Shown piece by piece: positions 8,394 to 16,054 of a DNA stretch of 64,000 nt. Numbering within the stretch: the stretch's first letter is position 1; each line of letters starts with the position of its first letter. Source of the DNA: Pradoshia eiseniae (GTDB lineage Bacteria > Bacillota > Bacilli > Bacillales > Pradoshiaceae). The notes under the pieces were generated by a model. That model was not told the DNA's origin. It made no database searches and worked only from the letters and a program-made list of their open reading frames with translations. Location of the stretch: contig NZ_PKOZ01000001.1 of assembly GCF_002946355.1 (NCBI RefSeq), positions 124,001 through 188,000 on the forward strand. The letters are read 5' to 3'. The position numbers and the translations under genes were made by a program.

Positions 8394-8969
8394 ATGGAGC
8401 GTATATCCTGGGAACAATATTTTATGGCGCAAAGCCATTTGCTGGCTTTGCGCAGTACATGCACAAGATTAATGGTAGGCGCGAGCATTGTGCGCGATAA
8501 CCGAATCATTGCCGGGGGATATAATGGCTCAATTGCTGGCGGTGTCCACTGTGTGGATGAAGGATGCTATGTCATTGACAATCACTGCGTGCGCACCATT
8601 CATGCGGAGATGAACGCATTGCTGCAATGCGCTAAATTCGGTGTGCCTGTTGATGGGGCCGAGATCTATGTGACGCATTTTCCTTGTCTTCAATGCTGTA
8701 AGGCATTAATTCAAGCGGGTATTAAGACGATTTACTATGCCGAGGCATACAAGAATCATCCCTATGCGGAAGAGTTGTTTGAGCAGGCTGGTGTGAGGGT
8801 GGTACAGGTTATCGTCGACCCGAAATGGATAGATTTTCATGACACCGGGAAGGCTAATCTTGTTTCAGAATTGATTGATAAACTCAGAGAATCGGGGATT
8901 TCAGAGCAGGAGATTGCGATGTACATGCAAAAGGCTGCTGAGCTATTCCCGGCACAGCAACAAGCATGA
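8394..8969 (+). CDS. comEB: ComEB, dCMP deaminase family protein
   Basis: 191 residues (B. subtilis 189). The zinc-dependent deaminase motifs are complete: H70-A-E72 and P97-C98-x2-C101. dCMP deaminase makes dUMP for thymidylate synthesis; in competence its role is unclear and the gene is dispensable for uptake in B. subtilis. ATG 8394 follows AGAGGGGA. The stop overlaps the comEC start (ATGA). A perfect 11-bp inverted repeat falls in codons 12-20 (separate entry). Confidence 0.94.
   Translation: MERISWEQYFMAQSHLLALRSTCTRLMVGASIVRDNRIIAGGYNGSIAGGVHCVDEGCYVIDNHCVRTIHAEMNALLQCAKFGVPVDGAEIYVTHFPCLQCCKALIQAGIKTIYYAEAYKNHPYAEELFEQAGVRVVQVIVDPKWIDFHDTGKANLVSELIDKLRESGISEQEIAMYMQKAAELFPAQQQA
8427..8453 (+). 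other. Perfect 11-bp hairpin inside the start of comEB
   Basis: GCGCAAAGCCA (8427-8437), loop TTTGC, TGGCTTTGCGC (8443-8453). All 11 pairs are Watson-Crick. It lies in codons 12-20 of comEB and encodes ordinary residues (AQSHLLALR). The structure is visible in the sequence; any regulatory role is inference. Confidence 0.6.
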
Positions 8970-9022
8970 ACACACGGTTCATGCACCATCTGGCTGTAAC
9001 GGCCGTGTTTGCCGTTACAGCC
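8964..9022 (+). promoter_or_regulatory. Tandem hairpins covering the comEC translation start
   Basis: Hairpin 1: GCATGAAC (8964-8971), loop ACACG, GTTCATGC (8977-8984). The comEC ATG (8966-8968) lies within the 5' arm. Hairpin 2: GGCTGTAACGGC (8992-9003), loop CGTGTTT, GCCGTTACAGCC (9011-9022), 12 perfect pairs. No Shine-Dalgarno sequence is visible in the 25 nt before the ATG. The arrangement suggests that comEC is translated only when ribosomes finishing comEB open the first stem. That is inference. Confidence 0.55.
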
Positions 9023-11260
9023 TCTCTATATCTTAACTCTTATCTAATATTCACTATCCTCTTTTATTTCCTCTTCGTATTCTCGCGTTTCCCTTTACGA
9101 TATTGCACGTTCCTCTTTATCTTTTTTGTCCTATTTGCAACGTATGTATTGATCATAGATCGAATGAATGTGAGTGCATTAAGCGGGAAAGAAACTGTTT
9201 TTAGCCTGCAATTCACAGGGATGCCTTCAAGAGATGGAGACCGGTTAAGCGGGTTTGCCAGAATGGAATCAGGCGAAAAATTATGGGTTACATACACGAT
9301 TAAAAGCTCAGACGAGGCTCGCTTTCTCGATCGATCGATTCTCTCGGGAATGAGCTTTATGGCTTCAGGAGAATTGACCTCTCCGCCTAAGCCGACGATT
9401 GAGAATGGCTTTGATTTTCAAACGTATCTTCGTTATAAACGTACTCATTATATTCTCGAAATGGATAAGATGAGCAATCTGGTTGAAGGGAATAGCGGAT
9501 TGGTGACAAAGCTCTCGCGTTTAAGGGAGCAGGAGATTAAACGTATTCGTTCCTATTATCCTGAACCAGCTGGAAGCTTTACGGAGGCATTGATATTTGG
9601 AGAACAGGCTAATCTGCCGCATGAGCTATATGAGCAATTCCAAAAGCTTGGTATTGTCCATATTCTGGCCTTATCTGGGACGCAGGTAAGCCTTGTCGCC
9701 GTTTTCTTTTTCTATCTGTGCATTCGCCTCGGTTTGTCCCGCTCACAGGCTGCTTTGTCTGTTGCAGCAGTCATTCCTCTTTATGCCATCATGACGGGTC
9801 TCTCTCCTTCCATTATTCGCGCTTCCTCAATGGCGACGCTCTTCTTTCTTGCGAGGGCGTTTGGGATTAGCCTTGGGGGAGATAAGGTTTTAGCCATTTG
9901 CTTAATCCTTTATTTAATCTTTGATCCTTATCAGCTCTTTCAGGCAGGCTTTCAATTATCTTTCGTGCTGACATATGCATTGGTTTTCTCCTCAATCATA
10001 CTCCGTGACAAGAACGGGCTCACCCTTCTGTTTCTTATCACCGCTATCTGCCAGGCTGTCTCCCTGCCTTTTGTGGTCTATCATTTCTATGAGATTTCCC
10101 TCGTTGGCTTCCTCTCAAATCTTCTCTTCGTTCCCCTGTTTACATTTCTGTTATTTCCCGCGACTGCCGTTGTGTATGGGCTGGTTTTGTTTGATTTCAT
10201 GAAAGGACCTGCTTCCTCTCTTCTGAACCTCTTATATCAGCTGACGGAAAGGGGAGCGAATTATATATCTGATATCCCCTTTGCCGTCCTTTTATTCGGA
10301 AAGCCCTCGTTAACAATTGTCGCTGTCATTTTTCTTGGGTTATTCGTGTTCCTTGCTCACTGGGAGCAGAGGTCAAGGATGCTATGGCTGAGCGGCCTAC
10401 TTCTTGTTGGTGTGCTATTTCTTCAATACAATCATTCGCGCTTTTCAAGTGAGGGCGAGGTGACGTTTGCAGATATTGGACAAGGGGATGCGACGTTGAT
10501 AAAACTGCCTTATGACGAGGGAGTTTACTTGATTGATGCAGGTGGGGCCATGGTTTTTGAGAAGGAAAAATGGGCACAGCGTGAGGTGGAATATGATCCT
10601 GGGAAGGCTATCCTTGTTCCTTTTTTAAAGAGCAAGGGAATCAAACGTATCGATAAATTCATTGTGACCCATGCTGATCAGGATCATATAGGCGGAGGAG
10701 CGGTCATTCTGCAGTCCTTTCAGGTACGGGAGCTCGTGATCCCCTTTGAACAGAGAGAGAACTTTAAGGCATTGCCTGCGATTGAGCAGACCGTTAAACA
10801 ACAAATTCCCATTAAGGAGGTTAGGGCAGGGGTCAGCTGGAGTGAAGAGGGAGCTGCGTTTCACATCTTGCATCCTTCAATGAAAGAAGAGGAGAAGAAT
10901 GAGTCCTCGATTGTGATTAAGGCATCAATGGCTGGTCTCGATTGGCTCTTTACCGGGGATTTGGGGCATGGCGGTGAGGAGGAGTTGATGAGCCGGGCAG
11001 AATCCGTTAATGTAGACATCTTGAAGGTGGGGCATCATGGGAGCAAGAACTCCAGTTCACAGCCGTTCATTCAGGCGGTGAGCCCGATGATCGCGGTGAT
11101 TTCAGCTGGCAGGAACAATCGGTTTGGCCACCCGCATCAGGAGGTAATCAATACCCTGGAGGAATCAAAGGTATCGATTTACCGAACGGATCAGCAAGGG
11201 AGTATCAGCTATCGATTTTTTGAGGGGGAAACTGGCACGCTTTTGACCTATCCCCCATAG
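8966..11260 (+). CDS. comEC: ComEC, competence DNA-uptake channel
   Basis: 764 residues (B. subtilis 776). The inner-membrane channel that imports single-stranded transforming DNA. Order: N-terminal membrane helices, an extracellular OB-like region (about 75-170), the ComEC/Rec2 competence domain with many helices (FGEQANLP then HILALSGTQVSL near 230), and a C-terminal metallo-beta-lactamase-like domain with DIGQGDATLIKLP, THADQDHIGGG and KVGHHGSKNSSS, a putative nuclease. Overlaps comEB by 4 nt. It has no recognisable ribosome site and starts inside a hairpin. The next gene downstream is on the opposite strand. Confidence 0.95.
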   Translation: MNTRFMHHLAVTAVFAVTASLYLNSYLIFTILFYFLFVFSRFPLRYCTFLFIFFVLFATYVLIIDRMNVSALSGKETVFSLQFTGMPSRDGDRLSGFARMESGEKLWVTYTIKSSDEARFLDRSILSGMSFMASGELTSPPKPTIENGFDFQTYLRYKRTHYILEMDKMSNLVEGNSGLVTKLSRLREQEIKRIRSYYPEPAGSFTEALIFGEQANLPHELYEQFQKLGIVHILALSGTQVSLVAVFFFYLCIRLGLSRSQAALSVAAVIPLYAIMTGLSPSIIRASSMATLFFLARAFGISLGGDKVLAICLILYLIFDPYQLFQAGFQLSFVLTYALVFSSIILRDKNGLTLLFLITAICQAVSLPFVVYHFYEISLVGFLSNLLFVPLFTFLLFPATAVVYGLVLFDFMKGPASSLLNLLYQLTERGANYISDIPFAVLLFGKPSLTIVAVIFLGLFVFLAHWEQRSRMLWLSGLLLVGVLFLQYNHSRFSSEGEVTFADIGQGDATLIKLPYDEGVYLIDAGGAMVFEKEKWAQREVEYDPGKAILVPFLKSKGIKRIDKFIVTHADQDHIGGGAVILQSFQVRELVIPFEQRENFKALPAIEQTVKQQIPIKEVRAGVSWSEEGAAFHILHPSMKEEEKNESSIVIKASMAGLDWLFTGDLGHGGEEELMSRAESVNVDILKVGHHGSKNSSSQPFIQAVSPMIAVISAGRNNRFGHPHQEVINTLEESKVSIYRTDQQGSISYRFFEGETGTLLTYPP

Positions 11261-11281
11261 TATGAAGCATTGAATGACCAA

Positions 11282-11308
11282 TAAAAAAACGGCCTAGGGG
11301 CCGCCGTG
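11282..11308 (-). terminator. Terminator of yqzM
   Basis: ACGGC (11289-11293) pairs with GCCGT (11303-11307). On the minus strand the stem is followed by seven T, about 20 nt after the yqzM stop. No convincing terminator for comEC is visible on the plus strand. Confidence 0.7.
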
Positions 11309-11328
11309 GTAACTTGCATATGAAAGAT

Positions 11329-11463
11329 TTAGCCGCCGATTAATTGGATTACTACGGCGATAATAAACATGGTCGCAAAAAATCCGAATGAAACTGTGAC
11401 TCCCACGATGGAATCTGAGACATCATTCGTTTTTGATTGGACGTTCTTTTCAAACTCGTTCAT
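11329..11463 (-). CDS. yqzM: YqzM family small membrane protein
   Basis: 44 residues beginning MNEFEKNVQSK and ending in one hydrophobic helix (SFGFFATMFIIAVVIQLIGG). Length, position between comEC and holA, and minus orientation match B. subtilis yqzM. I chose ATG 11463 because the minus-strand sequence just upstream is GGGGGGTGG; a longer in-frame reading starts at 11529 without a ribosome site. Function unknown. Confidence 0.85.
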   Translation of the reverse strand: MNEFEKNVQSKTNDVSDSIVGVTVSFGFFATMFIIAVVIQLIGG

Positions 11464-11748
11464 CGAATCCACCCCCCTGACCTCTATACCATTATAGAAC
11501 AAATAGTTAAAAAAATCCACAATCACCATATTTTTATAAAAACTTTGCGGGTATTTGGAGAAAGGCTGTGAAATCAGTCAATACTTATGCGCTTTTTCGC
11601 TTTCTTGTTTGGTATCCCGGGTCCGGCAGGAAGGCGTTAATATATATTTCAGGGGGCCGGAATGTTCCGGTTTCCCTGCAACCTCTTGTCAAATATGGCT
11701 GCTATCGATTAGGATGAAAGAAGCATATTATAGTTAGAGGCGATAATT

Positions 11749-12759
11749 TTGGTCACTGATTTGTGGAATTCTATTAAAAGCGGACGATTCAGTCCAGTCT
11801 ATTTGTTATATGGAGAAGAAGAGTATTTCATTAAAGAGACAAAGAAGCTCATTTGCGAGTATGCTTTGGCAGATGAGGATGCTGAATTTAATCTCGCTAC
11901 GATTGATTTAGAGGAGACACCGGTGGAGGTCGCTATTGAGGAGATGGAAACATTGCCCTTCATGGGAGAGCGCCGTGTCGTCATCCTTCATAATCCCTCC
12001 TTTTTGACAGCTGAGCGCAAAAAAGAAAAGGTGGAGCATGATCTGAAACGTCTTGAAGGCTATTTAGCTAACCCATCCCCAACGACAATTGCTGTCTTCA
12101 TTGCACCGTATCCTAAATTGGACGAGCGTAAGAAAATCACGAAGGAATTGAAGCGTAATGCAGCAGTACTTGAATCGAAGCCATTGTATGAAAGGGATTT
12201 GGCAAAATGGATTGGCAATCATACTAAGTCTCTAGGTGTGACAATTTCTCAAGATGGTATCGAAGCGCTGCTGGCTTTGACAGGCAATCATTTAATGATG
12301 GCAGCGACAGAGCTTGAAAAGCTGGCCCTTTATGCAGCCAATGAGCAAGTGATTGATGGAGCGATGGTCGATAAACTTGTACCAAAGAATTTCGATCAGA
12401 ATGTATTCGATCTTGTAGATTATATTTTGAATGGGCAGAAGAAAAAGGCGGTTGAGCTTTATAAGGAGCTATTGATGCAGAAGGAAGAGCCTATTCGAAT
12501 TTTGGCCGCAATTGCCCGGCAATACCGCATTATTCTGCAGGTTAAGAAGCTTAGCTCTCAAGGTTATGGGCAAATGCAAATCGCGTCAAAATTGAAGATG
12601 AGCCCATATCCGGTGAAACTCGCGCTGAAACGAATCAATCATTTCTCTGAAAAGAGCCTGCTCCGGGTTCTGGGACAGCTGGCTGAACTGGATTATCGGA
12701 TGAAAACGGGGTTAGGAGATAAGGAAATACAGCTGGAATTATTTATCTTGCAATCATGA
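11749..12759 (+). CDS. holA: DNA polymerase III delta subunit (clamp-loader)
   Basis: 336 residues. The delta subunit opens the sliding clamp during loading at the replication fork. The family pattern is present: SPVYLLYGEEEYF near the N-terminus (degenerate AAA+ fold without Walker A), then LVDYILNGQKKKAVELYKEL and ILAAIARQYRIIL in the C-terminal collar domain. TTG start at 11749 with AGAGG upstream. The 285-nt gap before it contains a CCGGAATGTTCCGG palindrome (11657-11670) and no clear gene. Confidence 0.92.
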   Translation: MVTDLWNSIKSGRFSPVYLLYGEEEYFIKETKKLICEYALADEDAEFNLATIDLEETPVEVAIEEMETLPFMGERRVVILHNPSFLTAERKKEKVEHDLKRLEGYLANPSPTTIAVFIAPYPKLDERKKITKELKRNAAVLESKPLYERDLAKWIGNHTKSLGVTISQDGIEALLALTGNHLMMAATELEKLALYAANEQVIDGAMVDKLVPKNFDQNVFDLVDYILNGQKKKAVELYKELLMQKEEPIRILAAIARQYRIILQVKKLSSQGYGQMQIASKLKMSPYPVKLALKRINHFSEKSLLRVLGQLAELDYRMKTGLGDKEIQLELFILQS

Positions 12760-12761
12760 AT

Positions 12762-12799
12762 AAAGAAGGTACCGCTTTAAAACTTGCGGTACCTTCTTT
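12762..12799. terminator. Bidirectional terminator between holA and sleL
   Basis: A 14-bp perfect stem, AAAGAAGGTACCGC (12762-12775) with GCGGTACCTTCTTT (12786-12799), separates two convergent genes. The sleL-like stop codon follows at 12802-12804. Confidence 0.85.
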
Positions 12800-12801
12800 A
12801 C

Positions 12802-14085
12802 TTATATCTTCGTGACGATGAAATTATCCTGAATAAGCAGCCAGTTTTGCGGGAAGGAGAGGCCGAGCTTCCAATAGCTAACACCGCGCAGGTCAAGCTC
12901 CTTAACAAGATTGAACTTAGCCTGGATGGAGCGGGCATCCTCAAACCAGACCTCGTGCTGCTGTCCATCTTCGTCTGTATACTTGAAAAAGGGTGCCTGA
13001 GCCGTATAGTCATATTTGATCTCTACCTTGTATTGTCTGGCAAGCGCAATGGCTTGCTGTGGGGAAACGGCCTTGGCAATCGAGCCTTTCACAAAAGGGA
13101 GGGTCCAATCATAACCGTATAAATTCTGTCCCATCATAACCTTCCTTGAAGGAATCTCTGATATGGCATAAGTCAAGACACGGCGCACAGGGCCAATGGG
13201 TGATACAGCTTGGGCTGGACCTCCGCTGTAACCCCATTCGTACGACATGATGAGAACCCAATCGACGACCGCTCCTTGTGCTTTGTAATCATGTGCTTCA
13301 TACCATGAACCCTTTTGATTGGCGCTCGTTTTAGGAGCAAGGGCAATCGAGATCTGCCAGCCTTCCTTGGAAAAACGAGCTTTTGCTCGCCTTAGGAAAG
13401 AGGTGTAGGCATTGCGGTCTGACGCCTTTAGATTCTCAAAGTCGAAGTGGATGTCACGAAAGCCGACTCTCCTCGCCGTTTCAGCGATATTGTTAAATAA
13501 TGTATCCTGAAGACTCTCATTATTCAATATGACGCTTGCCAAATCTCCGCTAAATCCCTCGTTCTCAAGATTTGTTACAACCATAACGAGCGCATTGCCA
13601 TTGTCGCTCGCAATCGTAGGGAAATTATCCAGTAAGGGTGCTTTTAGCTTGCCGTCGCGCAAGACCTGGTAGCTGAAAAGGGATAAATAGGTTAAGTGAG
13701 GTGCGGCGATTCGGGTCTCTTCTTCCAGGGTTTCAGATACTGCCGATCCTCGGGGCTCAACGTAAGCATTAAATTCGGCATCTCGTTTAGAACTTGGTGG
13801 GATGTACAGCCTCAAGCCCACAGTAAGGGGTTCGTTGATGGAAATATTATTTGCATCTGCAATTTTTTCAGGAGAGACACCAAACATTCTCCCTATGCTA
13901 TAGAGGGTTTCGCCTTGCTGCACCCAGTGATACCTTCCTGTGATAGGGATAACGAGCGCTTGACCGATAACAAGTTCATTGGGTGCCTGAAGTGCATTGG
14001 AGGAGATAATTTGGTTGGCGCTTATATTGTAGGCCTGGGCAATCGAATAAATGCTTTCACCTTGTCGGACAACATGGATTTGCAT
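12802..14085 (-). CDS. SleL/YaaH-type spore peptidoglycan hydrolase (LysM-LysM-GH18)
   Basis: 427 residues. Two LysM repeats (about 2-46, HVVRQGESIYSIAQAY; about 52-96, YHWVQQGETLYSIGRMF) are followed by a glycoside hydrolase family 18 domain, with the catalytic acidic cluster in IHFDFENL near residue 213. Architecture and length match the spore-associated SleL/YaaH/YdhD group, N-acetylglucosaminidases that act on cortex peptidoglycan during germination. There is no signal peptide, consistent with synthesis in the mother cell. On the minus strand upstream, CATATATT (plus 14121-14128) loosely resembles a SigE -10. Which paralogue it is cannot be settled here, so no symbol is given. The gene is not at this position in B. 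subtilis. Confidence 0.88.
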   Translation of the reverse strand: MQIHVVRQGESIYSIAQAYNISANQIISSNALQAPNELVIGQALVIPITGRYHWVQQGETLYSIGRMFGVSPEKIADANNISINEPLTVGLRLYIPPSSKRDAEFNAYVEPRGSAVSETLEEETRIAAPHLTYLSLFSYQVLRDGKLKAPLLDNFPTIASDNGNALVMVVTNLENEGFSGDLASVILNNESLQDTLFNNIAETARRVGFRDIHFDFENLKASDRNAYTSFLRRAKARFSKEGWQISIALAPKTSANQKGSWYEAHDYKAQGAVVDWVLIMSYEWGYSGGPAQAVSPIGPVRRVLTYAISEIPSRKVMMGQNLYGYDWTLPFVKGSIAKAVSPQQAIALARQYKVEIKYDYTAQAPFFKYTDEDGQQHEVWFEDARSIQAKFNLVKELDLRGVSYWKLGLSFPQNWLLIQDNFIVTKI

Positions 14086-14253
14086 AATCTCACTTCCCTT
14101 CCTGTCGAATCTTTTTTATCAATATATGATTCGGAGGAGAAGTTCATACTATGAAGTGTTTACGGCGGGGAAAAGGGCAGAAAAAGAGGGAAAAGAAAAA
14201 GGCCATGGCTTTTGGAGGTTAGGCAAACGTCCGAAAGAGCAATGGCCAGTGCG

Positions 14254-14284
14254 ATAAAAAAACGACCCTATAAAGGGTGCGTTT
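14254..14284 (-). terminator. Terminator of rpsT
   Basis: An ACGNACCCT/AGGGTNCGT-type stem (14262-14282) with a short A/T loop. On the minus strand it is followed by TTTTTTT. It begins just after the rpsT stop. Confidence 0.8.
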
Positions 14285-14286
14285 TA

Positions 14287-14553
14287 TTAAGCGTTAAGTT
14301 GGTTAACTTTTTTCATTAGACGAGATTTTTTGCGGGCAGCAGCGTTTTTGCTGATTAAGCCTTTAGTTGCAGCCTTATCTAGTCCTTTAACAGCAGCTAC
14401 GATAGAGTCTTTAGCAGCAGTTGCATCGTTTAATGCGATAGCAGCTTCTACTTTCTTAACGTTTGTACGTACAGCTGATTTTTGAGCGATATTATGAGCT
14501 CTAGCAGCTTCGCTAGTTTTAACGCGTTTGATAGCGGATTTGATGTTTGCCAT
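14287..14553 (-). CDS. rpsT: 30S ribosomal protein S20
   Basis: 88 residues, the same length as B. subtilis S20. Starts [18 protein letters not shown] and ends [14 protein letters not shown], the family pattern of a basic three-helix protein that binds 16S rRNA. I chose ATG 14553 because GGAGGTG lies 6 nt upstream on the minus strand; a GTG three codons further upstream falls inside that ribosome site. Single-gene unit with its own promoter and terminator, opposite to gpr as in B. subtilis. Confidence 0.97.
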   Translation of the reverse strand: MANIKSAIKRVKTSEAARAHNIAQKSAVRTNVKKVEAAIALNDATAAKDSIVAAVKGLDKAATKGLISKNAAARKKSRLMKKVNQLNA

Positions 14554-14623
14554 TTGTTTCACCTCCAGAAACCGAATTATGTCAACTCGATATTCTTATC
14601 AATTAACATTCACAACATATGAT

Positions 14624-14652
14624 ATTCTATCAAAATGTATATCTTAATGCAA
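14624..14652 (-). promoter_or_regulatory. Probable SigA promoter of rpsT
   Basis: On the minus strand TTGCAT, a 17-nt spacer, then TAGAAT, about 70 nt before the rpsT start. It lies in the 325-nt divergent gap between rpsT and gpr. The rest of that gap holds the gpr leader hairpin and no gene. Confidence 0.6.
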
Positions 14653-14822
14653 TACTCAAGATGAAGCAAAATAAAAAATGCTTACGGAATATAGGTTTTT
14701 ACTGTTAAGTTTCTTATCTTTACATTGAAATTTTGCTGCATGTTCTCTGAATAGTGATGGAAAATTGTCTTCAGATTTTTACTCTAACAATCGGTCAATT
14801 CTTCCTTCCGGAAAGAATGAGA

Positions 14823-14875
14823 CTCTCTCAATCAGGCAATCCTAATAGGAAAAGAATGATTGAGGGGGTTTTTTA
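14823..14875 (+). promoter_or_regulatory. Terminator-like hairpin in the gpr leader
   Basis: A 12-bp stem with two G-T pairs, CTCTCTCAATCA (14823-14834) with TGATTGAGGGGG (14857-14868), is followed by six T (14869-14874). The apical loop has a small inner TCC/GGA stem. The 3' arm includes GAGGGGG, the only candidate ribosome site for the gpr TTG at 14879. It therefore looks like an intrinsic terminator placed immediately before a start codon. No upstream plus-strand gene needs it. Confidence 0.6.
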
Positions 14876-14878
14876 AGT

Positions 14879-15982
14879 TTGAATAAGAAATTGGATTTAT
14901 CATCGTATGCCATACGAACGGATTTGGCTATAGAGGCAAGGGAATTACTGATTGAGGAAGTAGAAGATAGCTCTAAGATTGCCGGCGTTATCCTGAAGGA
15001 AAAAGAGATTGACGGTATTGAGCTTTCCTATGTGGAAATCACAGAGGAAGGAGAGAAGGAGGTCGGCAAAAAGCCTGGCTTTTATATAACAATGGAAATG
15101 CAAGGGATTCGCGATCAGGATTCGGAGCTGCAAAGAAGAGTTGAGGCAGTATTTGCTAAGCAGCTTGGGTATATTCTGGAGAGGATCGGGCTGTCAGCGG
15201 ATGATTCTTGCCTTGTGGTGGGTCTTGGTAATTGGCATGTAACTCCGGATGCGCTCGGGCCGGCAGTCATAGAGAATTTAATTGTGACTCGCCATTTGTT
15301 TGAATATCAGCCTACAGCTGTCTCGGAAGGATTCAGGCCAGTCAGCGCGATTTCTCCTGGGGTGATGGGACTGACCGGAATCGAGACGAGTGATATTATC
15401 AAGGGAATTGTAGAGAAGACCAAGCCTGGCTTCATCATTGCCATTGATGCGCTAGCAGCACGTTCGATCGACCGAGTCAATACGACGATACAATTAACAG
15501 ATACGGGCATTCATCCAGGCTCAGGCGTGGGCAATAAACGCAAAGAGCTAAGCAAGGAAACGCTTGGCGTACCCGTTATTTCAGTTGGTATGCCGACTGT
15601 TGTGGACGCTGTGACCATCACATCTGACACGATTGACTACATCCTCAAACATTTTGGCCGAGAAATGAAGGAAGGCGACCGGCCATCAAGGGCGCTTGCG
15701 CCAGCTGGAATGACCTTTGGTGAGAAGAAAAAGCTAAGTGACGAGGATTTGCCGGGGGAGGAGCAACGAAAAACCTTTCTTGGAATTATCGGAACGTTGC
15801 CGGAGGATGAGAAGAGAAGGCTCATTCATGAGGTCCTTTCGCCGCTTGGCCATAACCTGATGGTTACGCCAAAGGAAGTGGATGTATTCATTGAGGATAT
15901 GGCCAATTTGGTAGCGAACGGTCTAAATGCAGCCCTTCACCAAGCGGTTAACCAGGATAATACCGGTTATTATACGCATTAA
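14879..15982 (+). CDS. gpr: Germination protease GPR (SASP-specific)
   Basis: 367 residues. GPR is made in the forespore as a zymogen and degrades small acid-soluble spore proteins at germination. The N-terminus [16 protein letters not shown] includes the autocleavage region (about 15 residues are removed in the B. megaterium enzyme). Strongly conserved blocks: [67 protein letters not shown] start at 14879 aligns with the known family start. Followed by spoIIP, as in B. subtilis. The ribosome site is within a terminator-like stem. Confidence 0.97.
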   Translation: MNKKLDLSSYAIRTDLAIEARELLIEEVEDSSKIAGVILKEKEIDGIELSYVEITEEGEKEVGKKPGFYITMEMQGIRDQDSELQRRVEAVFAKQLGYILERIGLSADDSCLVVGLGNWHVTPDALGPAVIENLIVTRHLFEYQPTAVSEGFRPVSAISPGVMGLTGIETSDIIKGIVEKTKPGFIIAIDALAARSIDRVNTTIQLTDTGIHPGSGVGNKRKELSKETLGVPVISVGMPTVVDAVTITSDTIDYILKHFGREMKEGDRPSRALAPAGMTFGEKKKLSDEDLPGEEQRKTFLGIIGTLPEDEKRRLIHEVLSPLGHNLMVTPKEVDVFIEDMANLVANGLNAALHQAVNQDNTGYYTH

Positions 15983-16016
15983 ATCAAAACTATGGGTTCT
16001 AGCAACTCTATCAGAG

Positions 16017-16024
16017 CATACAAT
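16017..16024 (+). promoter_or_regulatory. Perfect SigE-type -10 element before spoIIP
   Basis: CATACAAT, 30 nt before the spoIIP ATG, is identical to the SigE -10 consensus. The expected -35 region about 14 nt upstream (GGTTCTAG) is a poor match. SpoIIP acts in the mother cell during engulfment and is SigE-dependent in B. subtilis, so the call is plausible. Confidence 0.45.
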
Positions 16025-16054
16025 TTACTAGAATGCTTCTGAAAGGGTGGAACC

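Noticed and set aside
11555-11737. 60-codon open frame before holA
   Set aside because: No ribosome site and no similarity; it spans the holA promoter region and a palindrome.
12784-13122. Plus-strand open frame of 112 codons opposite the SleL-like gene
   Set aside because: It is antisense to a well-supported GH18 gene, overlaps a terminator and has no ribosome site or recognisable domain.
13696-14154. Plus-strand open frame of 152 codons opposite the LysM repeats
   Set aside because: Antisense shadow of the SleL-like gene, with cysteine-rich random composition and no ribosome site.
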